Origin: Agaricus subrufescens
Lineage: Eukaryota; Basidiomycota; Agaricomycetes; Agaricales; Agaricaceae
Reading direction: 5' to 3'
Assembly (NCBI GenBank): GCA_029945375.1
Contig: CM057061.1
Coordinates: 2,480,001-2,544,000, forward strand
DNA length: 64,000 nucleotides
Shown here: positions 21,531 through 34,079 of the stretch, piece after piece
Layout: every line of letters starts with the position of its first letter
Numbering within the stretch: the first letter of the stretch is position 1
Notes under the pieces: generated by a model
What the model saw: only the letters and a program-made list of their open reading frames with translations
The model's database searches: none
Told to the model about the DNA's origin: nothing
Translations under genes and position numbers: made by a program

Positions 21531-24322
21531 TTAGCCACAGTATGTATTGATGAAATCCGTGGACCACTTCTCAACGGATGCAGTGGCTCTTCTGCTCTCC
21601 CCAAATCCTCGCATCTGTCTTCGCCACTGCGTCGCTGTTAACAAAAGGCTGGAATCGATTCTATCTCTGTTGATGATTGAGGCCTCGCGCTCCTTGAATT
21701 GACAGTCTAGCCGCGTGTGCCAGCGTCCTTGATCAGCCCCGCTGCCTTCAAACGTGGTAACGAGAGGAAACCATGATTGCTTCTTGATGTTAGTACCAGG
21801 CCCTACAGCACAAGTCAGTATTCAATACTATGGATTGATGCATTGTAAAACTGACCGGGAAAGCTTTGGTAGATGCCGCATAAGAGGTCGAGTTCGTCAG
21901 CAGTGAGGTCGTCGTCAACGTATTCGATTCCGTCTTTATCCCACACACAAAAATTCAAGGCAGGGTTTTGGTGCAACCCCGAAGGCCCTTTCAGTGCTTC
22001 GCTAACCCCCACGCCCTCTGCCAACGCCAACCGCCGGACATATCCACCACGTAAAACTGCGGCGCGACCACGCTGAGAGAGCAAAATGGACTCGCACCTC
22101 TGCTTCCAGAAGTCATAATCGTTGCGGGTGAATACATGATCCGAGAATACCATTGGAATCATGGAGCATGGCAAGTCATCACGCAAGACACTGAGACCAA
22201 TTCGTCTGGACAAAGTGCGAAATGGGACTCCTGATAGAACCAATTCGACAGCAATGTCTTGCTCGTTGAAAGTTTCGGGAAGACGACAAATCATGAGGGC
22301 AGCGGCGGCCGTGTACACAGCGATGCACCATGTGGCAGTTGACAAACCGCCGAAGTCAAACATATACAAGTTTGTCTTGGTCCCTCGAACCCGTTTGATG
22401 AACCGCAAGCGGCGGCAGAATTTGAGAGGAGAGGGGGAGTTGGGAGCCAAGTCCCAAATAGTGGCAGGAGGGTCCTTTTTTTCCTTGTCATCGAGGTGTA
22501 GCGCAAATTTAATACAAGCTTTGCCCATAGGCGTTGCCCATAGGGCGCTGTTAATTTTGACGAGGGCTGTACCGGTGATGGTAAGGAGCACTCTGATGTC
22601 GGCGAGTGGTGCCAGTAGACCCTCCTGCATGGACAGCCCATGTGGGGGTATAAACCCGTAGAATTTGGTAAGTATATCCAGTACTTCCAGACGTGACCGC
22701 TCCTTCTCATCCACAGGTACGGGCACCATTACATTGCGCAAAGAAGAACTTGGAGGGGGATTTGTCGAGCCGGTGGTGGATGGTGAAGGAAACGCAGAGC
22801 TGGATGTAATAAGAGGGGCGTTTGAGAAGATAGTAGTTGAAGATTGGGGTCGCTCAGCCGAAGCTAACTCTCGGTCCCCTGCAGTTGGTGCATTGGATGA
22901 AACCTGCCCTTCTTCATCATCCGAGGCCTCATAAGTATCGTTGACCCATTCATCGCAGACATTCCACTCATTGCAAAATGCGTCGTAGCGGGCCTCTCCC
23001 GGGCGGGCATCTTCTAGGGTCTCACCGCGATCACGCTTGGGAACCAGAGTTCGCGTGAATTTGGGCGGAGTATCCAAGTTCCAGTCCCAGACATAAACTG
23101 CAGCACTTGCAGTAGGAGGCTCTCTTTCGCGGTTGAGCCTGCTTTGACGAGCTGCCGGACTTTCTTTAAGAAGCATCTTTTCGTGACGCTCTTCATGATC
23201 GCGTAGAAACGGCCCCCAAATACTTTTACCTGACTTGACAATAGATTGAAGCCGGCCACCTTTCCAAACTACTTTGCTTAGTTGAGAAGGAGAGGACGGG
23301 GGCGGAGAGGAGGGGGAGATAGGGGCGGGATCTACGGCGGTAAAAGGAGATGGGCTCGCTGGCGTGTACTGATACTCTGTCGGAACATATGAGACGATTG
23401 TAAACTTAGAAACCATCAAGGACGTACCGTTTGAGAGCATATGGTCCCATTCATTTTCAGTATTGTGGGTAGACGAGAATGGGGAAGTGGATATGACGGT
23501 TGTAGCGGCTTGGAGTACTTCAGGAGGTGGTGTCATCAATGGGAAGTTGACATCTTGGCTTTGCGCGATCTCTCTACAACCCCAGCGATACCACACCGGG
23601 ACTCCGCAATGATCCAACCACGATGGCGACGGTTGCAGGGGCTGGTCATCGGGGTTATGTAGAAAAACGCCTGCCCGATTTGCGTCCCAAAAGCGCTGAA
23701 GTAAAGGGGCGCAGCATAAGGACTCCCATACACTGATCCGACTCTTATCCCACATGACCAAAATCTTGTACCACTCTGTCGGCGAGATGCCCTCCAGATA
23801 TTTGGGATCTTCCGGTACCATCTTGAGCATCCAGTATAACAGCGCGATCCACATCGCGAACCAATCACGACCCTGATGGGCGTGGTGCCACGTCTCGCCC
23901 TCTGAAGGATGGCCATTCGTATATCCCCATTTTCGCGTTGAATACGGCTCCAAATAATCTATGTTGAACCGTCGTGACAAGATGCCCAGTACTTCTCTAA
24001 TTAAAGTCTCCACGGCCAACCATCGGTTCTGGGAAAGAAACGGTAGCATTCGTTGGCTACCTTCAGAATTTACGAGCAAGTGTCGGGGCATGTATCCAAC
24101 ATCTTCCACCAGGGCGCCATTCCAGCATACGGGGCGACGCGGCACAAATCCTAACCATGGTATTCTGGGCGACCACCAATACGGCTCCTCAAATTTCTCC
24201 ACGCCAACATTGTTGAAAAACTTGATGTCGTCTTCCAAAAGTTCACCAGGTAGCTGTACGTCTCTTTTACAATTGGGCGAGTAGTATATATCTCCTCCAA
24301 TAACATAAGCGCGGCCTGGCAT
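21531..24322 (-). CDS. Large conserved-type hypothetical protein (about 912 aa)
   Basis: One long exon 24322-21856 plus a second exon 21802-21531, joined in phase through a 53-nt intron. The second exon ends EKWSTDFINTYCG. The N-terminal 300 residues are rich in Trp and Tyr: WWSPRIPWLGFVPRRPVCW, HHAHQGRDWFAMWIALLYW, and GVPVWYRWGC. Two Ser/Pro-rich linkers follow (around residues 330-360 and 525-570), along with an acidic segment DASDDEEG-like near 490. The C-terminal third is again ordered-looking. I recognise the general type as a recurrent uncharacterised protein of Agaricomycetes but cannot assign a function; no catalytic motif or transmembrane segment is evident. It is divergently transcribed from the dioxygenase gene across a 762-bp gap. 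Codon-level integrity over 900 residues argues it is a live gene. Confidence 0.82.
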
Positions 24323-25084
24323 CTCGTAGCGATTTTACAGTTATGATTAGGTTGAGGATGATTCGCAGAAAGCCCGAGAATGAAAGGGGGTTGTAGTTCG
24401 CAGGAGCCCGTGAACTTGATAGAAATGATGATCCCAGGAGCCTGAGATCAATGAAAGCGCCTGTGTACGGTGATTGCGCGTTGTGGAAGAGATCACTGTA
24501 CAAGGGCAAAGAGGTTGCCATCAAACAATGATCGGAACGCAGCCACAGTTGCACGTGGTCCGTTCTGTTGATCCGGCCCGAGGTGACATGTGTGATGAGT
24601 GACGACCGTTGCTATCCCTTGTATGCCTCGACGTACGGTCGCTCAACCCCGAACTCCATCTATCCTCTGGTAGCCCTGGCAAGTCTTTACCGTAGATTCC
24701 TATCTCACTCACTAACCCTCTCCTACCTCTAGAAGACATCTCTGGCCGATGTGGATCATCATGGCGGTGCTTGGTTCCTCTTCCTCAATGGCGCTGGGCT
24801 CTCTAGTGTCTCACATTCACTATAGCAGGCTCCTGCTATAACACCTCCCTCTCACATCTCTCACTCTTATTCGCCTCCGCGTAACAATTCCTGATGCGCA
24901 CACGATGTAGATGACGTAGTGGGCGATGATGCTGCATTCTTCTTTACATCAACGTCTGGGCGTGCGGTATAAAAGTCGTGGTGCTGTTGACGCGCACTGC
25001 ATCTCCCCGGCTCACCAAAGACTGCTCCGCGGACCTAGTAGGCCGGTGCAGCGTGCGGATATACTGCTGCAGTCCTACCGCACG
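24323..25084. promoter_or_regulatory. Divergent promoter region with a near-perfect palindrome
   Basis: The gap between two divergent genes. At 24821-24840 the arms tatagcagg and cctgctata are exact complements around a 2-base centre, a size suited to a dimeric DNA-binding protein. A TATA-like gcggtataaaag occurs at 24963-24974, about 115 bases before the dioxygenase ATG. Function of either site is inferred from position only. Confidence 0.4.
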
Positions 25085-26636
25085 ATGTCCGCACCACAGT
25101 ATGTTGTCAGCAAGGTCAGTTCCGATAACATTCGACGCTCCTTGGGTTATATTGATGGGCTACTTTTCTAGACCCGTCGCGGGCGTGAATATGTGGGCAA
25201 TGCATGCTACATGTCATTCCCAAAGCAGCATCTCGTTCGCCTTTTGCAAGAAGCGATCGAGATAGAGAACTGTACAATTGACTCGGAGGTTCTCACCCAT
25301 GAAAGCGCCGTGCCACCACTGAAGAAACGCGCTGCATCACCAACCCTCATAGATGACAGTGAGGCTCCACGAGAACCACTCAACGATTTAACACCTCTCA
25401 CTGCTCCTCGAAAAAAAAATGGTTCACACTTACGTCGCCAGAAGAAGAAAAAGTTGAGGATAGAAGAACAACGTAAAGAAACGCTTGCGCTCAGTGCCCC
25501 TCCCATGACATCGATAATGCCGTATAATTCAGACCACATGAAAGTTCAATCCACCGGCTATTGTGCCATGACAGGACAGGAATCTTACCCGCAAATGGAT
25601 TTGGAAGGATTAAAAAATTCAGGATATGTTGTTCAATCATGGGATGGTACGCTTTAAGTTTCTACACGGCTGGACCACCGTCTTACTTTTAAGCAGGTAT
25701 ACGGCCTCTACCGCTCACCGATGATAGTGGCACCGTATATGCTGTTTTCGCCGGGAGGCCGAAGACTGAAGACTATCTCAACTGCTGTCACCGTCTGTTT
25801 GAGGCCCTTGCGGACATGCCGGAACGAGTCAATTTTTCTGATAAACAGCTCCACCATCGCCGCGGCAACTATCCTTCGGTAGACTTTGGTATCACGGCCG
25901 ATCAAGGTCAACCAGAACCGGTTAACTTACACGTTCCGCCAAACATTTCTAAAAGAGCTAGTCCTATAAATGATTCTTTTGAGATGAAAAGAATCGTGAG
26001 ATTCTGTGACAGTAGGTAGAACTCTCTTACCTGCTCATACGATCACTTATGCCTTATCTAGCTTCTTTTCAAAAGTGGGCCCCACGTTTGCATGCCTATT
26101 ACGGGGAAACAATGAACAGGCTAGCCAAGCACCCAAAACATAACCACCTCACAAAACCTAGCTCCGACTCCGTCTTCAGTTCTATGTCTCACAACTATGG
26201 CCGTTCCGTGGTAACGGTACCACATCGTGACTACAAAAACCTAGCTTTTGGATGGTGTGCGGTAGTGGCTTTAGGAGAGTTTGACAGCCAAAGCGGCGGC
26301 CACCTAGTGCTCCATGAACCACGCTTAATAGTAGAATTTCCCGCGGGGTCCGCCGCTTTGATTCCATCCGCAGTTTTAACACACAGCAACGTGGCCATTG
26401 GGCCTACTGAACGCAGAGCGTCAGTGACGTTTTATAGCTCTGGTAGCGTCTTCCGGTTTGTGGAGAACGGTTTCCAGACGCTCACCTCACTCAAGGCCCG
26501 TGATCCAGGAGAGTATGAAAGACGGCGGGGGGAAATGGAAGGCGGAGTAGGTAAAGGAAGGTGGGAGATGGGCTTGGAGTTATATAGCACGCTAGAGCAG
26601 TTGAAGAATGATGTATTTGAGGCGCTATCTGTGTAG
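25085..26636 (+). CDS. 2-oxoglutarate/Fe(II) dioxygenase, TET/JBP-like fold
   Basis: Four exons join in phase: 25085-25114, 25172-25646, 25697-26011 and 26062-26636, giving about 464 residues. The C-terminal domain carries the metal triad HRD (about H328, D330) in VPHRDYKN and a distal His (about H381) in PSAVLTHSN. A candidate 2-oxoglutarate Arg (about R392) follows in PTERRAS. The GEFDSQSGGHLVLHEPRL stretch is typical of the fungal TET/JBP-related group. The middle has a Lys-rich segment (RRQKKKKLRIEEQRKE), a possible nuclear signal. TET/JBP enzymes oxidise methylated pyrimidines in DNA or RNA; the substrate here is unknown. The gene ends 190 bp before a transposase start, same strand. Many basidiomycete members are standalone genes, so physical linkage is suggestive, not proof of co-mobility. 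Confidence 0.75.
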
Positions 26637-26828
26637 GGTAGCTGCACCAACCTTCTATCAGTCAACTAATAACATACGATGAAAGCCCTTGTCCTCTCAT
26701 TGTCCAGGGCATTCAGACTTTCCTTCCTCCGACAGTCACGTTATCATATCTAATCGATGTGGTGGTATAAGCAATCAGTCACGCGCTCGTTTTCTTACAC
26801 TTGTTCCCCACAATACCACACTATCAAA

Positions 26829-29800
26829 ATGGAGCGCCACTGCGACTTGTGTAACAAACACTTCAATGCTCAAGGATACGGTAGACATCGGATAGCCTGT
26901 CTCAAGACCAAAAACAATGCAATGGCTGCAAATGCCCTCAGGGAAGAAGGTACGATTACTACTCATGTAATGGTCCATTTTTTGAATATACTGAGCAGTA
27001 ATACACAGGTAAAATACTTACATATCCAACTATGGTCTACGCTCTCATCTGGAAAAGGAATTATCGGAGCAGTCAACGATGCTAGGGGCCAAAGCATGCC
27101 GTTGTCGTCCTTCAACCCAGTTGAGTATTTGAGAGGAAGTGCGATGTATGAGTAAGTCATTCCGTTGAATTTTTTATTTAGTTGATACTAGTCATTGTTT
27201 TTTACTTTCTTATAAGAAACTCTGATCCGGTTTCTGGTCGTTCTGCCCCGGATATACCAGCTGCACAACTCTGGGATGTTGACGGACATCATGATATAGG
27301 CGATACTGTAGACGGCACTACAGTAGATCAAAACCTGGTTGGCTGTAAGTCAAAAAGAAACGGTCAGCTGCTATGTAAATTCACTTGTTTTAGATGATGT
27401 AGTCCAAGAAGATCGGCCATGCTATCCTTCCGGAAAAGTAATGGAGGACATTCCTGATATCGATTCTATCTACACGGAGTATCACCCCTCTTCTGGGAGG
27501 TTACCAGAGGTCAAACCGCTACATGAATACAATTATAGACGATTTCCAAAATCGGCTCCGGTTGATCAGCCATGGAAGCCATTCAAGACGCGCTTAGATT
27601 TTGAAGTTCTAGAGTTTGCGATGGAATCCGGATTCAATAACCAACAACTCAAAAAATATATCAGTCTTTTTCATCGAGCTATAGCGGCAGCCGGGAATGA
27701 GGAGGAGAACTTTACGGTGCAAAGTTCAAAAGAAGCGACTAATCTATGGGCGCTAGCATCTATTAGACGTGTGAAGGCGAGTATTAAGCAATCTGTTTTA
27801 TTTTCGCTTTGTTACTTATAAACTGTCCAGTTTCAAAAAGTCATGATTGAGCAACAGTACCAACAAGAGAAGGAACCGCGATCCTTCCAGTTTTGGTACC
27901 GAGAACCATGGGACTGGGCGCTGGAGATAATAAAGGAACCCCGCCTCAAGAATCATATTGTCTGGGATCCGGAGAGGAGCTACAGGTGGGACGGGGCAAC
28001 TTGGGAGCGTATTTACGATGAACCGTGGTCTGGCGATGCATGGTGGCGTGCCCAGGTAAGTCTGTAAACACTTTATTTATTCCAAACTTCGGTTAACGGC
28101 AAAATAATTAGACAACGCTAATGGAAAGCGGGGCACCACAAGGATCGAAGCTTGTGCCACTAATTCTATACGCTGATAAAAGCAAACTCTCATCATTCGG
28201 CACCGCAATGGGCCACCCAATCATTGCTCGTCTTGCTAGTCTTCCCGCTTCCATCCGGAACAATGAGGGTGTTGGGGGAGGAAGTGTAGTTGGTTGGCTT
28301 CCAATTGTACGTATCATTTACTTAACATGAGACTACATATCAGCTTTGTAATCTTTGTTCTAGATGAAAGAAATAACATCCGAAACAGGAAAACCTGCCT
28401 TTGTACAATTCAAGCATGCAGTATATCATTCGTCCTTCAAGAAGTTTCTGGAAAAAATTGCTCAGCTGTCAAATGTGGGCTCAAATTCCAAGTGTGGCGA
28501 TGAGATACTCCGGCCTTTGTGGCCGTTCATCCTAATATTGGCGGCGGACTATGAAGAATTGTAAGTAATTTTGCTCTCATATGTTGTTCGTAGCTCTGAC
28601 CCTGCTTTGTACAGTTCGGTTCTGACTCTCATTCGTGGGCATCAAGGTCTATTTCCCTGCCCCGTATGCCTCGTGCCAAAGAAAAATCAATGGAATTTGT
28701 CAATCGACTTCGAGTCACGCACGCAAGAAGACACAAAGAATTTTTTTTTTGAAGGAATCACTTTACCAACACGAGAACTGCGGGAGCAGCATTTTAAATC
28801 AAAATCACTTCGTCCTGTCGAGGTATGTGTTGCACTCAATATGTTCAAATGAACTAAATGCGATGATCAATTTATAGAACGCCTTCTGGTCTGTCAACTT
28901 GACTGACCTACACTCAGCCGTATCTTACGACTGCCTACATTCGGACGATAATGGGTTATGGGAAGATCACCTGTTTCCCATCTTCAAGAACCTTGCAAAG
29001 GAACTTGGGCGTGCGGCAACATCTAGTATTGATGCTCAGTAGGTCCCTTATTACAATTGTGTTCACCTTTCATTCAATTTCTCCGTAGTTTCCGTTCAGT
29101 ACCCCGATGGAATAATTTGAATCATTTCGATTCTGTAATGAACATCACGTTCAACGACGGATCTAAAAACAAGGATATATCAAAGGTACTGATGCGATTA
29201 TAGACTTTTCAATAGCTTCTTATGATCACTTTTTAAAAGATCTTTTTATATGCGTCGCAAGCCATTTTTACACGCAACCGAAAATCTGAAGGGTATTACC
29301 TTCTTCGCTGCCTTCGACATTATTTGAATGTTAGGATGTATGCGGATTTTGATTTACACACAGAGTCGTCACTGGCTGCTGCTCAAGTTGAACTTGAACA
29401 GAACTTTTACCTTGCTCTCAAGGTAGTCGAGTTTGCTTGGTTTTCAAGCAAACATCTACTTACTCTGTTATCAGGAATACTTAGATCACGTTGGAGTCCT
29501 TGACGCTCTGACCACCGGGGTTATGGACGAACAGTCTGATCAGAAATCATGGAACTTTCCAAAGATACATCTTCGAAAACATCTTGTTCGCGACATTCGT
29601 GATAAGGGGGTAACAAGAAATTATAGTACCAAACCAAACGAGAAAATGCATGGCCCGATTCGAAAAATCTATCATCGCCGAACTAATTTCAAAGATGTGT
29701 CTGACCAGGTATCTAACATTGATCTCAACTAATCCCGTTCAATGTTCTAACTCATTAGTGGATGACAGATTCTTCGTGTTGTCCATCACATTGCTGTTTC

Positions 29801-30780
29801 CCAATCCATACGTAACGAGCTGGATCTCCTAGATGATTGTCACAAGTCGGAGAACCCTTCTACTACCGATAGTCCGTCAGAATCTGATTCAGGTTTGTAT
29901 TGTTACTTCCATTGAGTAGATCAACCGTTGAATTGATTTCAGATGATGAAGACTCAATCTCAAGCTCAAATTCCATTACACGTCAACTCAATTACCAGGA
30001 CTTTACGAACTACCGCAAGCTCAAGGCGCCTCAGCCATTATGCTCCTTTGATCAATTTGAGGCATTACATCAGAGCGACACATTTTTGTCATTCCGGACA
30101 CGCCTTACTGGTTATTTGAGAAGCAATCTTTCAGCTCTCGGCATCGCCTTACCATTTGGGGCACAAAGATTGGTGTTAAAAGGTTCCGACAAGGTAAGAC
30201 TTTGGAAATTATATTTAATCACATCCATCGTCTAATATCTAATCAGTTAATGGAATGGCATTCGCTCGAAGTTCAATATACGTGTTCTGCTGATTGGGAA
30301 CTCAAAGCAGACATTTTGAGATGTAACCCTTGCTTTCATCATCATCCAAGATACGATTGCGTCCTTGTTCAAAAGAGTCCAACTGACTCATTTTTTGCTC
30401 GGCTTCTGGCTCTTTTCACGATCACTATCAATAACCATAATCTTAACCTAGCCTTTGTTTCACCATTTGAGCCCGTATACAAACACCGAAACCGTAAAAT
30501 AAGCGACAGAGAACTAGAACTACTTCGACTTCGAGAAACTTCGGCAGCCAACACTACATTTGTGTCTATTTACTCAATCATTCGAGGCGCCGTCATAATC
30601 CCATCAGGAGAAGAAGCTACTACTCATGCTCCGGACCATCTTCTATTTGATGTGCTAGACGCTGATATGTTTTTACGCAGTCGGGAGATCTTGGGAACGT
30701 AAGTTTGCAATTTTTTGATATTGATCATACCATAATTCATTATTGTTAGTCTTCTTGAAACAAGCGCAGCAAATGATTGA
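26829..30780 (+). CDS. Plavaka-type transposase, multi-exon
   Basis: The start MERHCDLCNKHFNAQGYGRH is an N-terminal C2H2/C2HC zinc-finger-like motif. An exon near 27219-27349 follows, then RPCYPSGKVMEDIPDIDSIY. The Plavaka core includes WYREPWDWALEIIKEP, SGAPQGSKLVPLILYADKSK (first acidic residue), VSYDCLHSDDNGLWEDHLFP (second) and KPNEKMHGPIRKIYHRR (candidate Glu). The C-terminal exons run to DADMFLRSREILGT and a short last exon from 30750 ending LLETSAAND at 30780. At least twelve introns split the gene. Every segment I followed could be read open, so the protein may be complete. Plavaka elements are cut-and-paste DNA transposons abundant in mushrooms. The terminal inverted repeats of this copy were not found. 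Exact exon edges between 26950 and 27840 are approximate. Confidence 0.78.
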
Positions 30781-31249
30781 AACGCATTGCAGGATAAAGT
30801 CGACAGGGGATTTGTTGTTGTGAGTGCCCCTCCCACGTAAAATCACTTAATGCATATTCTAATCATAACGTGCAGACCATGCAGCTGTTTAGATAATAAG
30901 ATCGATATCATGACATTAATGAAACTGGCAAAATAGTGACTACCATAGCTCGGTAGGAGTTCTGGAATCCCCTTGACAGTAAGAACGTTATCAAAGATCT
31001 TAACTCAGTTGAATAACCCGCTTACAGCGGGCATGTAATGTCATTACTATATATGCAAATCAGTGAGATCTCAATGATCTGCAGAAACGCCAGAGGTAAT
31101 TGTATTGACAACTGAGTAGGCTGGGGACACTGATATTACTCCCGCTCCCACCTAACAGCTTGAGTGTCACACCTAGGTGCCAGGGAGAACTATTTAAGAA
31201 CGTTCAAGGTCAAATTACCCCGCACCCATTCTCACGTCACAGTCGCACT
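30781..31249. other. Spacer between transposase and companion gene
   Basis: About 470 bases, AT-rich, with no coding signal. It presumably holds the 3' end of the transposase transcript and the promoter of the following gene. Confidence 0.4.
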
Positions 31250-33478
31250 ATGGAACGTACACACACAACGCCTGTTTCTAGTACCATATCAAGCTCTCAA
31301 ACGGCGACAACAATTGCCAACTTGCGAGCTGTACGTTCCATTTCACGAGTTTCTATCTCAAGGGGAAACATATTTATAGACATTTGTTCACAGGCTTTGA
31401 TGGACTCGCAAGCTACCATCAGCATTTCAAATGAGGAAGTCCAGTCTCTTCGTCTGACAAATGCTAGGCTCGAAGCCGAGGCTGCAGCGGGACCCAGAAA
31501 ACACAAGGGAAACAAGAAGCTTGCTCTCAGTTCTGCTCTTGAAGAGTATTCCGACGAACTTCGTAAATTTGCCAACATGTTTACGCTAATGGACTTTCCT
31601 TGGGTTGAGCCCAAAGCATTTTTGCAGCCCCGCCCTCTGGTCCCAACCTTATCACCCGATCAACGTTATCAAGACGACGCGTCAACACTGTTGCACATGC
31701 AACACCGCCTCTACAATAGTTGTCCACCTCACTTATGTATCTACATTGAGAAACTAGGGGACTTTGGTAGCAATGTAAGTGCAAGTCTTGCATTCACGGA
31801 GCTTGTTTATTGACATTCCGTTTCCTTAGTTCTTGTTATATCAATCCATTCAACGTTCAACTGCAATAACAAAGATTCATCGACACGCATACGATATTCT
31901 CTCTCCCCAGTTTCCTGATATTACTCGTAATCTCTGTGGTACCGCAGCTCATGGGTCCCGCGCTGCAAGCGACGCCTGCAAAAACCTATACTTACATAAA
32001 GATTCAAGGGGCAACTTTATTTTTAAAGAGATCCTGGCGCCGATTATATACTGGGAGTGTATAGTTGATGCGAAACACATCTTTCAGAATGAAGCTCTTT
32101 TTCAAGTACGTTTATTTACTTGTCAGCTTCATTGATACTTCTCAATTAATTTCCCTCATCCGACTAGATTGGTCTTCTAACTCTTTTCGGTCCTTCTGCT
32201 CTCACTGGTAGAATTGCGAAGAATAGCCAAGGCCGGAGGTGGAAACTCAAAGGAGTTTCTTCAGGATTAATTGCATGGTGCTGTATCGTGGTAAGTAATT
32301 TATGTCATCATATTTGTAGATAAGCTGTACCACTGACGTTCTCTTATAGGCGATATATATTTTATCACACGATCGTCAGTTTGAGGAACGTGGACCAGAC
32401 ACGGATATTGATTATAATTCTGCCTTCCTGCAATACAAGGAACGGATCGAGAAACACGAAAGCACCGCTCTCTTCCAACAAATCTTCCACAAATGGAATC
32501 AGCGTCTCTTCAGCTATGAGGACTCTACCACCGCTGAGGAGCATCCTCTAGAGGCAGATGATGTCGCTACACAGTCTGCTATGATTGATGCCGCTTTAGC
32601 TTTGGACAATGTTGAGGCGGAACAGACTAACACTCACTTTTCTTTTGAAGATACTAATTGTGGTATATCTTCCCAGTATGAGCCGCCTGGTGGGTACTTG
32701 TTTCATCTGAAAACTTCTTTCGCTCTGACATGGTAATGAAAATCTAGAACCAACTCATGTTCACTTACTCTCCGAATCTAGAGTAAATGAACATCTTGCA
32801 TGCGCCACACCTGTCACACCTGCCATACATACCATGCCTATTGCACCTGTCATACCCATTGCGCCCGTTGCGCCTGTTGTACCCGTCGCACCCGTCGCAT
32901 CCGTCGCACCCGTCGCACCCGTCACACCCGTCACACCCGTCACATCCATCGCACCCGTCGCACCCACCATACCTGCTACATTGGCAGGTGTTATGTCAGT
33001 ACCGCCACACATTCAGTCTATTCCTTTGCTTCTTCCGTCACGATCAGGATCCGTCATTTCTCTCAATGACCATGAGCAAGATGATCCATCAGGTGATGAT
33101 TCTCAGTCCGACACTAGATCCAACACCGATAAACAAGGTTAGTCCCTATCATCACCGGATTTCAATTTGATCATGTTCTCAATTTCTTTAGATATGGTCA
33201 CCCTCAACCCAGGGTTGACCTTCAATGCGGCTCCTATTGTGCCTCCACGCCGTCTTACTCCTTCCCTTCCTAGTACTCAATCAATCTCTCAGACAGGCTA
33301 CCAGCATATCAACACTACTCTTAGTGCCCAGATGAACAACTTGACCGTGGGTATACCAGAGAGTAATAGTGCTGAAAAGCAACCTCGGAAGGGTAGAAAA
33401 CCATCAAAGAGAGGTGGCAGTAGTGTCACCACTCAGCAGACTAGACGCAGCACTCGTATCAATCACTCATCTAATTAG
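31250..33478 (+). CDS. Uncharacterised Agaricomycete protein downstream of the transposase
   Basis: Multi-exon, about 640 residues. The start ATG at 31250 is followed by an in-frame 67-base-scale intron ending near 31393. Segments in order: a coiled-coil-like [91 protein letters not shown]; and [23 protein letters not shown] tandem Ala-Pro-Val tract and a basic C terminus ([12 protein letters not shown]) ending at 33478 complete it. The central block resembles a family often found as expanded, uncharacterised paralogs in mushroom genomes (DUF6698-like in my recollection, not verified). Same-strand placement after the transposase suggests a second element gene, but it could be an independent resident gene. 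Confidence 0.62.
32834..32975 (+). repeat. Coding tandem repeat, 9-base unit
   Basis: Units of the type gcacccgtc and cacacccgt repeat about a dozen times within the preceding gene, giving alternating Ala/Thr-Pro-Val. Because the unit is a multiple of three without stop trinucleotides, all three plus-strand frames and one minus-strand frame stay open. The array would be prone to length change by slippage. Confidence 0.75.
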
Positions 33479-33950
33479 TCTATAGTATACACCAATTTGA
33501 TCACAGATTTGATTGTGATTTATAAGCCTGGGAAGATCCCAGCTTCGTGGGAATTTATGTTGAACACTCTTGTATTTTAGGTCGTTCGTCTTTTAGCTTC
33601 TCCTTTCACCGTCTCCACCATCTCCCCCATCTCCTCACTTCTTTTTAACCTACCTTCTCCGTTTTCCCCTTGCATCAGTAAGTTCAGCACTCCATAATGC
33701 ACATTTATTATTCTGAACATTCTTTTCAATAGTGTGGTATTTTGCCTTCACCGCCATGCACAACGAGCAAAACTAGGTACGCCCTCACCCATCTTGAAAT
33801 GCTCAATACTAACATGATATTATTAGGTGTACCTAGCTATTTGAACTTGTCCATGTTTCAGCATCACATCCATGTCGTCGTTGCCGTCGTTGCCAGCAGC
33901 TGCTTATTTTTGAGTGCCGTGTAGCTTGTAGTTAAATATTACATAATGAA
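33479..33950. other. 3' flank of the transposon-associated gene
   Basis: Non-coding. It contains Cys/Pro-rich short frames with what look like splice signals (cagtaagttcag near 33678, tcaatagtgtgg near 33728), possibly an untranslated spliced tail. No product is supported. Confidence 0.3.
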
Positions 33951-34025
33951 GAATTGTATAATCTGGAGGAAATAGAATTATATAATCCAGAGAAAATAAA
34001 GAATTATATAATCTGGAGGAAATTA
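33951..34025. repeat. Three tandem AT-rich units of about 25 bp
   Basis: Units begin at 33951, 33975 and 34001 with gaattrtataatc and end with ggaggaaat or a variant. Each contains an ATTATATAAT-type palindrome. They lie just beyond the putative transposon gene pair. Confidence 0.6.
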
Positions 34026-34079
34026 GAAAAAGTCACCTGATTTCACCTAATAACACCCGATATTTGTGTAGACCCTGAA

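Noticed and set aside
22161..22661. 166-codon plus-strand frame
   Set aside because: Antisense shadow of the large minus-strand gene; its product has no coherent composition.
26829..30780. KDZ (Kyakuja-Dileera-Zisupton) transposase
   Set aside because: The ILYADKSK and WYREPWDW motifs and the zinc-finger start fit Plavaka better than KDZ.
32834..32975. CRISPR-like regular repeats
   Set aside because: Units are 9 bases without spacers, lie inside a coding exon, and the genome is eukaryotic.
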